From assembly GCA_964490725.1 (NCBI GenBank), contig CAZBDU010000004.1, positions 56,505 through 120,504 on the forward strand: 64,000 bases of DNA. The letters are read 5' to 3'. Positions 8,274 through 15,677 of this stretch are shown piece by piece (position 1 is the first letter of the stretch; the number at the start of each line of letters is the position of its first letter). The stretch comes from CAZBDU01 sp964490725 (GTDB lineage Bacteria; Spirochaetota; Spirochaetia; SZUA-6; DRHE01). A model generated the notes under the pieces. That model was not told the origin of the DNA, ran no database searches, and saw nothing but the letters and a program-made list of their open reading frames with translations. Position numbers and translations under genes: made by a program.

Positions 8274-9221
8274 CTATGTTGGCCCGCGCCTGTACCAATC
8301 ACGCCAGATCACGCGGTAGACGCCGAGCACATGCGGCAGGCGGTTGAGTCCAGGAATAACCGGCAGGAAGATCAGCAGAAGGAAGAAGACCACCATGATT
8401 AACACGACAATCAGGTCGGCGTTCGGCGAAGCGGCGATCCCTGGTATCTGGTAGAGGAAGGTGTAGGGCCACAACCACCACGCACCTGGATAGTTGCCCA
8501 TCTCGTGGCTGATTCCCCATTGATCGCCCTTCATATCGAGCGCATCGGCGACGTTCTCCTCGATATCGCCCTGCTGCAGAAAGAGCAGCGCCTTGGTGTT
8601 GTCGAGATCGTAGGGAAGTTGTGTGCTGTCGGCCAGAGCCCCCTCCATGAGCCCGGAACGGCCGAGGCGGAGCATGCCGTTCATCATTGCCGCCACCGGA
8701 CCGTAGTCGCCTTGCGGAAGGGTGACCGTGTTGCCAGCGACGGTAGCCCTGTCGAGGGCGTCGCCGAAGTTCTTCACCCATGCGCCGCGTTGGTCCGGCG
8801 TAGCATGATCGTAGGAAGTTAGCGCTGCCCCGACCGAGGGATCGATCTCCGCCAGCCGTCTAAGAGGACTGAGGACGAAATCCTTTTGAGGATCGATCGG
8901 AATGGTAACGCCAAACCACCGCTGTGGCGAGAAGAATCCAAGAAGCGCTTGAGCGTTTTCCGGGTTGTCTGTATACGGTGGCCCGTAGCTCTGGAGGTCG
9001 CTCTCGCCCGAGAGGTAGTCGGCGGTAAGCCTCAAGTACGCAATCGGCTGCTTTGCTGCGGCCTCCTGGATCGTGACCGTCGGATAATCGGGGGAGCTGA
9101 AGACAATCGCCAAGACGACAACGACCACGACGACAATGGCAAGAACGATTAGCCCCTCACGCAGCAAGTCGTAGGGCTTTGTCGGGATACCCCGCAGGTA
9201 TTCATCAGAGCGCTTACTCAT
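8274..9221 (-). CDS. Cytochrome b C-terminal-like subunit with large extracytoplasmic insert
   Basis: This is the 315-residue partner of the cytochrome b gene just upstream. The ATG at 9221 (MSKRSDEYLRGIPTKPYDLL) overlaps the end of that gene and is preferred over in-frame codons further out. One strong helix (LIVLAIVVVVVVVLAIVF) is followed by about 200 polar residues and then a C-terminal helix (LIVVLIMVVFFLLLIFLPVI). In ordinary bc1/b6f complexes the C-terminal half carries a PEWY quinol-site motif. Here the matching place reads PGAWWLWPYTFLYQIPGI, so the Glu is lost. It probably forms a quinone-reacting membrane complex with the next two genes. The electron partner is not visible. Confidence 0.7.
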   Translation of the reverse strand: MSKRSDEYLRGIPTKPYDLLREGLIVLAIVVVVVVVLAIVFSSPDYPTVTIQEAAAKQPIAYLRLTADYLSGESDLQSYGPPYTDNPENAQALLGFFSPQRWFGVTIPIDPQKDFVLSPLRRLAEIDPSVGAALTSYDHATPDQRGAWVKNFGDALDRATVAGNTVTLPQGDYGPVAAMMNGMLRLGRSGLMEGALADSTQLPYDLDNTKALLFLQQGDIEENVADALDMKGDQWGISHEMGNYPGAWWLWPYTFLYQIPGIAASPNADLIVVLIMVVFFLLLIFLPVIPGLNRLPHVLGVYRVIWRDWYRRGPT

Positions 9222-9834
9222 CCTTGCCTCCTTGCTCCCCCGCGGTGGTCTCTTCGATAGGTTTGACGGGACTTTCGTGTCTGACGATGACAATGTGTAG
9301 ACCCACGAACAGCACAACCAAGGCCGGGAGCAGAACGATATGGAGCATCAGCACCTGCCCGGTGTTCAAGGTGTTGAAGACCGATCCGATTCCCATGGCA
9401 TTCATCGCATCTTTTGCCTGCCCGGAAATCCACTGTGCGTCCCAGTCGGTTTGCATGATGAAACCGGTCAATCCGGTGAACACCGCGACTCCGAACGCGA
9501 TGAGGCCGACGATCCACGTTTGCCATCTACGATCTCTCCAGGCCGCCTTGAAGAACTTGGAGATCATGTGCAACACGAGACCCAGGAAAAAGACCTGCAC
9601 AGACCAGAAATGTATCGAATTGAAGAAACGCCCGGCCCTTGAGACGTGATACCAGGTGGGCCCAAAGATGGCAAGGATTACACCGCTCAGTAGCAGCATT
9701 CCCAGTCCCGAGAGCGTAAGGACACCGAACAGGTAGGCGACCGAGTTGACGTACACCGGCATCGTGGTCGGCAGCGCATCTTCGAGAGACATGTTCTTCG
9801 TCACGAATCGTTGCGCGTTGCGGGTGAGGTTCAT
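9214..9834 (-). CDS. Cytochrome b N-terminal (diheme) subunit
   Basis: This 206-residue membrane protein is of the cytochrome b/b6 N-terminal type. It holds two b-heme ligand pairs with canonical spacing: His75 and His89 (13 residues between) and His165 and His180 (14 residues between). Four transmembrane helices surround them, and FIMQTDWDAQWISGQ lies in the loop before the last helix. It is therefore expected to carry two hemes across the membrane and to exchange electrons with quinone. Its start overlaps the small gene upstream by four bases, and its end overlaps the C-terminal-like subunit, so the three genes are translationally coupled. No Rieske iron-sulfur gene is next to it. Confidence 0.9.
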   Translation of the reverse strand: MNLTRNAQRFVTKNMSLEDALPTTMPVYVNSVAYLFGVLTLSGLGMLLLSGVILAIFGPTWYHVSRAGRFFNSIHFWSVQVFFLGLVLHMISKFFKAAWRDRRWQTWIVGLIAFGVAVFTGLTGFIMQTDWDAQWISGQAKDAMNAMGIGSVFNTLNTGQVLMLHIVLLPALVVLFVGLHIVIVRHESPVKPIEETTAGEQGGKDE

Positions 9835-10019
9835 TGTTCCTCCTCCTGACGGTCGGACTTGGAGCTATGTTCGATGAATTTGGGCAGCCTGGCCCATGCG
9901 GCTACCGCGAATAGCACGATTACCACTCCCCAGAATATGATGTTGGGGATCGCCAGATTGAAAATGCCGAATACGACATGCGGAACCGCGGGCAGCGTCT
10001 GCGTGACTAGAGGGTTCAT
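9831..10019 (-). CDS. Small single-helix membrane subunit of the cytochrome b operon
   Basis: This is a 62-residue protein with one transmembrane segment (FNLAIPNIIFWGVVIVLFAVAAWA) and a charged tail (KFIEHSSKSDRQEEEQ). It is the first gene of the cytochrome b operon and overlaps the next start by four bases (ATGA). Small single-helix subunits are common in bc1/b6f-type complexes, so a structural role is likely, but I do not recognise the family. A long leader of about 150 bases precedes it. Confidence 0.65.
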   Translation of the reverse strand: MNPLVTQTLPAVPHVVFGIFNLAIPNIIFWGVVIVLFAVAAWARLPKFIEHSSKSDRQEEEQ

Positions 10020-10061
10020 AATGATACCGTCCCTTGCGAAACATGGTGATTATGTGAAAGG

Positions 10062-10137
10062 GAGGAGATGGAGGACGGCATCGACCGGCGTTTGCCTTGG
10101 GGTAAGGTAGGTCTGTCGTCAAGCCGGTCATCTCCTC
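10062..10137. repeat. Interrupted inverted repeat in the cytochrome b leader
   Basis: GAGGAGATG (10062-10070) and ACCGGC (10084-10089) pair with GCCGGTCATCTCCTC (10123-10137). The left arm differs from a perfect partner only by a 13-base insertion. In the minus-strand transcript this would fold as a long stem ahead of the small subunit gene, and could act in translation control or RNA stability. Function is inferred only from position and pairing. Confidence 0.45.
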
Positions 10138-10187
10138 AAGGTCACAGCCACGGAACACGCCGAGATCAGCTGTTGACTTCAATTCGA

Positions 10188-10217
10188 ATTTTAGTTGACC
10201 CAGTCAGGTTCTGTCAA
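10188..10217 (-). promoter_or_regulatory. Sigma-70-like promoter of the cytochrome b operon
   Basis: On the minus strand TTGACA (10217-10212) is followed by an 18-base spacer and TAAAAT (10193-10188). This is close to the sigma-70 consensus and points toward the cytochrome b operon, whose first start is at 10019. GTTGAC and GTCAAC elements repeat through the same 45 bases, so a dimeric regulator could overlap the promoter. Confidence 0.6.
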
Positions 10218-10233
10218 CAACCCTTGAACAGTC

Positions 10234-10443
10234 TTGAACACTTCCGCCGCAGCCCCTTGGGTGATCGCCTTCCCGCCGCCAGTCTCCGTCGTCCGGAAGC
10301 CCGCGGCCGTAGACCGGGAGATTCACATTCGGGAAATCCTGAACATGACCCTGGTGTTCAATCACGACATCGTAGACGGCGCTCCCGCCGCCCGGTTCGT
10401 CAATCGCTTGAGAAAACGCATCGTGAGATCGGCCGGGCTATGA
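10234..10443 (+). pseudogene. C-terminal remnant of a 2-oxoacid dehydrogenase E2 acyltransferase
   Basis: The frame reads VIAFPPPVSVVRKPAAVDRE, then IHIREILNMTLVFNHDIVDG and AAPAARFVNRLRKRI-type sequence (APAARFVNRLRKRI). This is the end of the lipoamide acyltransferase catalytic domain, with the active-site H-x-x-x-D-G motif as HDIVDG. Only about 65 residues remain; the lipoyl, binding and most catalytic regions are missing, and no start codon with a ribosome site is present. It is a gene remnant. From its end to 10569 I see nothing coding. Confidence 0.7.
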
Positions 10444-10569
10444 AGAGGGTGGCCAGATGGGTTCGAGGCCCGGCTTCCCGCCAGATGCTGCCGCCCGCGA
10501 TGATCTCAGGGCGGCCCTGCTTCTTGCGGCCTGATTCTACCAAGGTATGCGGACCGGGGCTGCGCGTTC

Positions 10570-11343
10570 TCATCCGTTACCGGACCGCGGCCGCCTCAAC
10601 AGCGTATCGCGCGCCCACTTTATTTCGATAAACACGGCCGGATCGCCGCCTCGATCCGGATGGTGAAGCATGCTCAGCCGGCGGTAGCTGCGCTTGACCA
10701 CGGCCGCTGACAGGAGAGGCGGCGGTGCGACCTTCGGCGTGAGCTCGAGCGCCAGGCAGGCCAGAACGCGATCGGCGACCGCGCCGCCCAGGGCCCGGTA
10801 GCGCGCGCCGAGCAGCGCCAGGTGTCGCCGGAAGAGCGCGAGCCAGGCCGCTGCGCCGTAGCGCAGGTAGGCGTTGGCCTTCTTCTTTGTGCCTGGAAAG
10901 AGCTCCTTCTGCCAGAGGGGAGAGCGGCCGGCCGCATTGTAGCGCCGCTCGAGGTAGCCGAGGTACTTGATATTCTGCAGCAGTGTTGGGGGCAGGGATC
11001 GCATGGCGGCGAGAATGTACCGATGGCGCTCCTCCTTTGCGCGCATGCGCTCCCGGAGATAGCTGCGTTTGATCATGAAGAACAGCGGGAAGAAGGGGTC
11101 CGCCGGCAGACGGTAGGTGCGATAGAACTGACGAAGGTTGCGCGGTTCGATTGTGGCCCGGTGCAGCAGCGAGTAGCACCGCCGGCTGATCCGCAGGCGG
11201 CGCAGGCGGTCCGAGGTCTTGTAGTGGGCCATCATGTTCTGGTAGTCCGGATGCCTGCGCAGGGACTTGGGCTGACGCAGCAGGAGCTGGGCGATGGTGT
11301 AGGAGCGGGCCGTCGAGGCTCTGCGCCGGTACGTCCTTCGCAT
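10570..11343 (-). CDS. J-domain protein
   Basis: This 257-residue, very basic protein has a C-terminal J-domain. Residues from about 210 read LSAAVVKRSYRRLSMLHHPD and RGGDPAVFIEIKWARDTLL, with the HPD tripeptide that stimulates DnaK. The rest (RRLRISRRCYSLLHRATIEP, IKRSYLRERMRAKEERHRYI) is helical and I recognise no family in it. With the J-domain at the C-terminus it is not DnaJ itself but probably a specialised co-chaperone. It stands alone between the E2 remnant and the sugar operon. Confidence 0.75.
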   Translation of the reverse strand: MRRTYRRRASTARSYTIAQLLLRQPKSLRRHPDYQNMMAHYKTSDRLRRLRISRRCYSLLHRATIEPRNLRQFYRTYRLPADPFFPLFFMIKRSYLRERMRAKEERHRYILAAMRSLPPTLLQNIKYLGYLERRYNAAGRSPLWQKELFPGTKKKANAYLRYGAAAWLALFRRHLALLGARYRALGGAVADRVLACLALELTPKVAPPPLLSAAVVKRSYRRLSMLHHPDRGGDPAVFIEIKWARDTLLRRPRSGNG

Positions 11344-11440
11344 GGAATGCAGACTATCGTAGCGCAGGCGCGCCGGTAATACCAGCGGCGGAGACTGCTG
11401 GTGGATGGACCACCAGGGATCCTGACAACCGATCGTCCGA

Positions 11441-12553
11441 TCAGGACAGGATCCGCTCCAGCTCTGCGGCGGGCAGGAAGTTCCCCACGAGCGGCTGGGA
11501 GCGGTCCGGCTGGGACTGCTGCCAGAAGGCGAAGATCCCTTCCCGGGTGGACAACGTGCTCACGTACCGGCTGCAACCGGTGCCGTACGGGGAGACGAAC
11601 AGGGGCAGGTGCGGCGAAAGCCGTTCCAGCCGCGGGAAGCTGTCATCGGCTGCCCAGGCGAGCCCTCCCAGTTCCTCGCAGGAACACCCGCGGGGGCGCT
11701 TCACTGCCTGCGGATGCTCCTCGTGACAGCGCATGGCTTCTCCCCCGTCGTAGAAGTACAGGGTCAACGGAGGTCGGCTCCGGAACACGCCCATCCGGGG
11801 GACCGGCAGCCGGCCGGTGAGGCGGCTGATGGCAACGTCCCAGGAGGTGCCCCGCGGAAAGAACCGGTAGTCGGGCGCACCGAAGTCCGCCGCTCCGCGG
11901 CGCCGCACAGCGACCCCGGAGTTCGAGCTGGCCCAGGTGAACGGATGGGTGCAGAACAGCAGCGCCGTATCCCCGTTGGCCAGGTCGAAAACTGCCGGGT
12001 CCTTGACGTGGAGGAAGGAGGGCTCCCGGCACTCGAGCAGCGGGTGGGGCCGGGCCCGTCCCAGCTCCTCCATGGAGCGGGCGGCCAGACGATCGATGGA
12101 CCAGACGCCCGTACCGGGCTTCTGAAACTCCTCGAATCCGGCCGCGTACGGGATGCCGCTCTTCTCGGAGGAGACGTAGAGCTCCATGCCGCCGTGGACG
12201 GGGTGCAGGCAGCTGCCCTCGATGGAAAGCACCTCCCGGTCCCCGTAGCCCAGATCCGCCTTGGAGAATGAGAGGACCTTTCGCCAGGCGGCCCCCCGGT
12301 CGTCCGACCGGAACACGGCCAGCTCTGCCCCTCGCTCGCCGCCACGCAGGCCAGTCCGCGAGTCACCGGCATTGCGGTACCGGCCGCTCAGGACAAAACC
12401 GCCGTCGGCGTCTTCCACCACGCTGCCGGCTCCGAACCAGAAGCCGTCCTGCGCACGCAGCGCGGGAACGAGCACCCGCGCCTTTCGCTGATCCACCAAC
12501 GCGCCGGCCAGGAGGATCAGCTTTTGCTTCGCCTCTGATTCGATTTCGCGCAT
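11441..12553 (-). CDS. BNR/Asp-box sialidase-like protein
   Basis: This is a cytoplasmic protein of about 370 residues resembling exo-sialidase or GH43-like propellers. One Asp-box is clear (RSDDRGAAW, the S-x-D-x-G-x-x-W pattern), and blade-like repeats such as DAGGFVLSGRYRN-type (DADGGFVLSGRYRN), VHGGMELYVSSEKSGIPY and GVFRSRPPLTLYFYDGG follow. There is no signal peptide. I chose MREIESEAKQ at 12553 because GGAGGG precedes it; an ATG at 12580 overlapping the permease stop would add nine residues. It is the last gene of the ROK-controlled ABC operon, so it probably acts on the imported sugar. The substrate is unknown. Confidence 0.6.
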   Translation of the reverse strand: MREIESEAKQKLILLAGALVDQRKARVLVPALRAQDGFWFGAGSVVEDADGGFVLSGRYRNAGDSRTGLRGGERGAELAVFRSDDRGAAWRKVLSFSKADLGYGDREVLSIEGSCLHPVHGGMELYVSSEKSGIPYAAGFEEFQKPGTGVWSIDRLAARSMEELGRARPHPLLECREPSFLHVKDPAVFDLANGDTALLFCTHPFTWASSNSGVAVRRRGAADFGAPDYRFFPRGTSWDVAISRLTGRLPVPRMGVFRSRPPLTLYFYDGGEAMRCHEEHPQAVKRPRGCSCEELGGLAWAADDSFPRLERLSPHLPLFVSPYGTGCSRYVSTLSTREGIFAFWQQSQPDRSQPLVGNFLPAAELERILS

Positions 12554-12576
12554 ATGCCCTCCGCGGCGTATCGCGC

Positions 12577-13419
12577 TCATTTGATCGCCCCGGTGGTCAG
12601 GCCGCTGATGATCCGCCGTTGGAAAAGGAAGGTCAGCAGCAGCAGGGGCAGAATGGCCAGGAAGGTAGCCGTGGTGATCAGCTCCCAGGGGAAGGCGTAC
12701 TCGCCGGGGTACAGCGCGATGCCGACGGTGGCGGTGCGCAGCAGGTTCTTGGAGAGCAGCACCAGGGCCATCAGGAACTCGTTCCAGCTGAAGATGAACA
12801 CGATCAGCCCGGCTGCGACCAGTCCCGGAGCGGCCAGCGGGGCGATGATCTGCCACAGGATGCGCATCACGGAGCAGCCGTCGATGCGGGCCGAATCCTC
12901 GATGTCCCGGGGGATCGTGCGGAAGTAGGTAGACAGGATCCAGACCGCCATGGGGAGGAACAGGCCGTTGTAGGCGATGATCAGACCCAGGTAGCTGTTC
13001 ACCAGGCCAACCCGGCGGAACCACAGGAATACCGAAGGCACGATCGCCAGTTGCGGGAACATGGACATGGCCAGGAAGAACAGGAGCAGGGCCGTGGAGC
13101 CTCTGAACCGCACGCGGCCAATGCCGTAGCCGGCGAAGGCGCCGAACAGCAGGATGGACAGGGCGGACAGGGTGGACACCACGATGGAGTTCAGGATGAA
13201 ACGGCTGAGGTCGGACTCGAACAGCACAGCGTGGTAGTTGCTCCAGGTGGGATGCCGGGGCCAGAATACAGGCGGCCAGGCGTAGATCTCCCGGGTGGTC
13301 TTGATCGAGGTGAGGAAGATCCAGGCCACGGGGAAAAAGAAGAGCACCACCAGCAAGAGCACCACCAGGAAGAAAACGAGGCGGTTCAACCGCCGGCCGG
13401 TAAGGGTCGGGGCGTTCAT
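12577..13419 (-). CDS. Carbohydrate ABC transporter permease (MalG type)
   Basis: This 280-residue inner-membrane permease belongs to the MalG branch of the carbohydrate uptake family. It has six predicted helices, a first one at LVFFLVVLLLVVLFFFPVAW, and the EAA loop that docks the ATPase (EDSARIDGCSVMRILWQIIA). The ATG at 13419 overlaps the stop of the MalF-type gene by four bases, so the two are translationally coupled. No ATPase gene is in the operon, so the pair presumably uses a shared MsmK/UgpC-type ATPase encoded elsewhere. Confidence 0.9.
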   Translation of the reverse strand: MNAPTLTGRRLNRLVFFLVVLLLVVLFFFPVAWIFLTSIKTTREIYAWPPVFWPRHPTWSNYHAVLFESDLSRFILNSIVVSTLSALSILLFGAFAGYGIGRVRFRGSTALLLFFLAMSMFPQLAIVPSVFLWFRRVGLVNSYLGLIIAYNGLFLPMAVWILSTYFRTIPRDIEDSARIDGCSVMRILWQIIAPLAAPGLVAAGLIVFIFSWNEFLMALVLLSKNLLRTATVGIALYPGEYAFPWELITTATFLAILPLLLLTFLFQRRIISGLTTGAIK

Positions 13420-14300
13420 TCGCGCTCCATGCGGAAGAAGCCGAGGTAGGCCAGGCCCAGGGCGAAGATGATGAGAAACTGGACCACCGAGACCGCGGAG
13501 CCGGCGTCGAACTTGAGGAACTGGAAGAACTGCCGGTAGCCGAACAGGCTCAGCGTCTGGGTGGTGCCTGCGGGACCGCCGTTGGTGAGAGCGAAGGGCA
13601 GCTCGAAGGCGCGGAAGGCGTCCATGGAGCGGAAGAGCAGCGCCACCAGGATCGACGGCGCCAGCAGGGGTAGGGTGAGCCGGCGGAAGATCTGTAGCGG
13701 CCCGGCGCCGTCGACCCGGGCCGCCTGGTACAGCTCCGTGGGGATGGTTTGCAGGCCGGTGAGCAGGATCAGGGCCATGAAGGAGCTGGTCTTCCACACC
13801 GCCACGATCATCATGCTGATCATGGCCAGGGGGATGCCGCCCAACCAGTTCACCCCGGAGTCCGTCAGGTGCAGGCCGCGCAGCAGGTTGTTGAAGAAAC
13901 CGAAATCCGTGTTGTACAGCCACCGCCAGACGACGGCGTTCAGGGCGGTCGGCAGCATCCAGGGGAAGAGAATCGTGGTGCGCATCACCCCCCGAAAGGC
14001 GAAGGCCCGGTTGACGATCAGCGCCAGCACCATGCCGAAGCTGAGCTCTAGGAACACCGTGACGGCGGTAAACACGAACGTGTTGCCCAGGGAGGAGCGG
14101 AACTCCTCGTCGGCGAAGATCCGCGCGTAGTTGCGGAGGCCCGTGAACCGGGAGGCGGATCCCTTCAGGAAGGAGAAGTCGGCCAGGCTCATGCCGATCG
14201 TGTTGATGGTCGGCAGGAACAGGATGACCAGGACCAGAAGGAAAGCGGGAAAGACGAGCAGCAGGCCGTGGAGGTTCCGGCGTCGGGTAGCGTTCAGCAT
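13416..14300 (-). CDS. Carbohydrate ABC transporter permease (MalF type)
   Basis: This 294-residue permease starts MLNATRRRNLHGLLLVFPAF. Six helices and an EAA loop (ELYQAARVDGAGPLQIFRRL) mark it as the MalF-like partner. Its end overlaps the MalG-type gene. A perfect hairpin separates it from the upstream binding-protein gene. Together they form an importer of an unidentified sugar or oligosaccharide. Confidence 0.9.
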   Translation of the reverse strand: MLNATRRRNLHGLLLVFPAFLLVLVILFLPTINTIGMSLADFSFLKGSASRFTGLRNYARIFADEEFRSSLGNTFVFTAVTVFLELSFGMVLALIVNRAFAFRGVMRTTILFPWMLPTALNAVVWRWLYNTDFGFFNNLLRGLHLTDSGVNWLGGIPLAMISMMIVAVWKTSSFMALILLTGLQTIPTELYQAARVDGAGPLQIFRRLTLPLLAPSILVALLFRSMDAFRAFELPFALTNGGPAGTTQTLSLFGYRQFFQFLKFDAGSAVSVVQFLIIFALGLAYLGFFRMERE

Positions 14301-14312
14301 TGACGATTTCCG

Positions 14313-14348
14313 GGCGATCCCGGGCCCGTGACTGGGCCCGGGATCGCC
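14313..14348 (-). promoter_or_regulatory. Perfect intercistronic hairpin after the binding-protein gene
   Basis: GGCGATCCCGGGCCC (14313-14327) pairs perfectly with GGGCCCGGGATCGCC (14334-14348) around a six-base loop. There is no T-run, so it is unlikely to be a full intrinsic terminator. Placed between the binding-protein and permease genes, it is the kind of structure that protects upstream mRNA or partly attenuates transcription, which would give more binding protein than permease. Confidence 0.75.
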
Positions 14349-14355
14349 ATCTTCT

Positions 14356-15654
14356 CTATTTCCCCAGCAGCTGCTCGGCCGCGGTCTGGGCGTCGGCCAG
14401 CGCCTGCTCGACACTCTTCTGCCTGGAGAGCGCCGCGTGGACCTCGACCTGCATGATGTGCGAGAGCTCGGGGTATTTCGCGCCCGCCTGCGCGGAAGGC
14501 CGCACGTCGCCCACCGCGAAATCCTCGTACAGGGTCTTGGCGATGGGATAGCTCGCCAGGAGCTGAGGGTTGCTCTCCATGCCCTTCAGCGCGGGCATGC
14601 TGCCGGTCTCCACCGCCATCTTCAGCCCCGCCTCCGGCGTGGTCAGGTACTTGATCAACCGGGCGGCGGCCGGCTTGGCCTTCGAGTACGGATTGACGAT
14701 CAGGATCCAGCCCCCCATGCACACCGTGCGGGCATCGGAGTGCCCCTGGAAGTAGGGGACCCGTTGCATTCCGACCTTTCCCTTGACGGCCGAGTCGTCC
14801 GCGTTGAGCATGGGCCAGACGAAATCCTGCACCACCATGAAGACGGCCCGCCCCTGGCGAAACAGCGCCATGGCGTCGTTGGGTTTATAGGTCAGGATGC
14901 CGGGAGCAGCGATCTTCTGCATGTAGATGAAATCGACCATGGTCTGCAGAGCCTTGCGGCCCGCCGGAGTGTCGATCGCCACCTTTCCCTGGGGATCGAA
15001 GAATTGCCCGCCGGCGCCCCAGAAGAATTGCAGGTAGTTCATGAACAGCCCTTCGATCTGGGCCCACATGCTGATGTACCCGGTGAGGTTGGGATCGTTC
15101 TCTTTTTTCAGTATGTTCTGCGCCGTGGCGGACATCTCCTCCCAGGTCTTGGGCACCGCATACCCGTGCTTGTCCAGCAGGTCCTTGCGGTAGAAGAAGT
15201 GAATCGCGTTGGTGTACAGCGGGATCCCGTACACCTTGCCGTCCACCGTGACGGAGTTCAGCATCCCGTCCAGGTATGGCTGGAGCTGCGCCTGTGTGAA
15301 GTAGTCATTCAGCGGCTCCGCCCACCCGTTGGCGATGAACTCCCCGGGCCAGATGACGTCCACCGCGATGACGTCCGGCTGGTCCGCCCGGGCGGCCAGG
15401 TTGGTGACGTAGAGGGTGTGCTGTTCGTCTGGAACGCCGGGCACCTTGAGCCACTCTACCGTAACGCCCGGGTTCTCGGCCTGGAATCCCTCGATCAGGC
15501 CGGGGATCACCTTGCCGACCTCCCTTGGCGAGATGGCCAGCTGGATCGAGACCTGCTCGGCGGCCGTCTTTTCCTGCCCGCCGGCGGCGAACGCCGTGCC
15601 GGCGCCCAGCAGGATCAACAGGCTGAAGACGAGTGCCTTTTTTCCTGCGTTCAT
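14356..15654 (-). CDS. Sugar ABC transporter substrate-binding protein
   Basis: This 432-residue extracellular binding protein (family 1, MalE/UgpB-like) starts at 15654 after AAGGAGG. The signal peptide MNAGKKALVFSLLILLGAGT ends AFAAGGQE, a mature start often seen in spirochaete binding proteins. Typical family stretches are LNDYFTQAQLQPYLDGML, YGIPLYTNAIHFFYRKDLLD and GRAVFMVVQDFVWPML. It delivers the substrate to the two permeases downstream. The ligand cannot be told from sequence; the sialidase-like partner hints at a glycan-derived sugar. Confidence 0.92.
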   Translation of the reverse strand: MNAGKKALVFSLLILLGAGTAFAAGGQEKTAAEQVSIQLAISPREVGKVIPGLIEGFQAENPGVTVEWLKVPGVPDEQHTLYVTNLAARADQPDVIAVDVIWPGEFIANGWAEPLNDYFTQAQLQPYLDGMLNSVTVDGKVYGIPLYTNAIHFFYRKDLLDKHGYAVPKTWEEMSATAQNILKKENDPNLTGYISMWAQIEGLFMNYLQFFWGAGGQFFDPQGKVAIDTPAGRKALQTMVDFIYMQKIAAPGILTYKPNDAMALFRQGRAVFMVVQDFVWPMLNADDSAVKGKVGMQRVPYFQGHSDARTVCMGGWILIVNPYSKAKPAAARLIKYLTTPEAGLKMAVETGSMPALKGMESNPQLLASYPIAKTLYEDFAVGDVRPSAQAGAKYPELSHIMQVEVHAALSRQKSVEQALADAQTAAEQLLGK

Positions 15655-15677
15655 GGAGTCCTCCTTAACGATGGATT

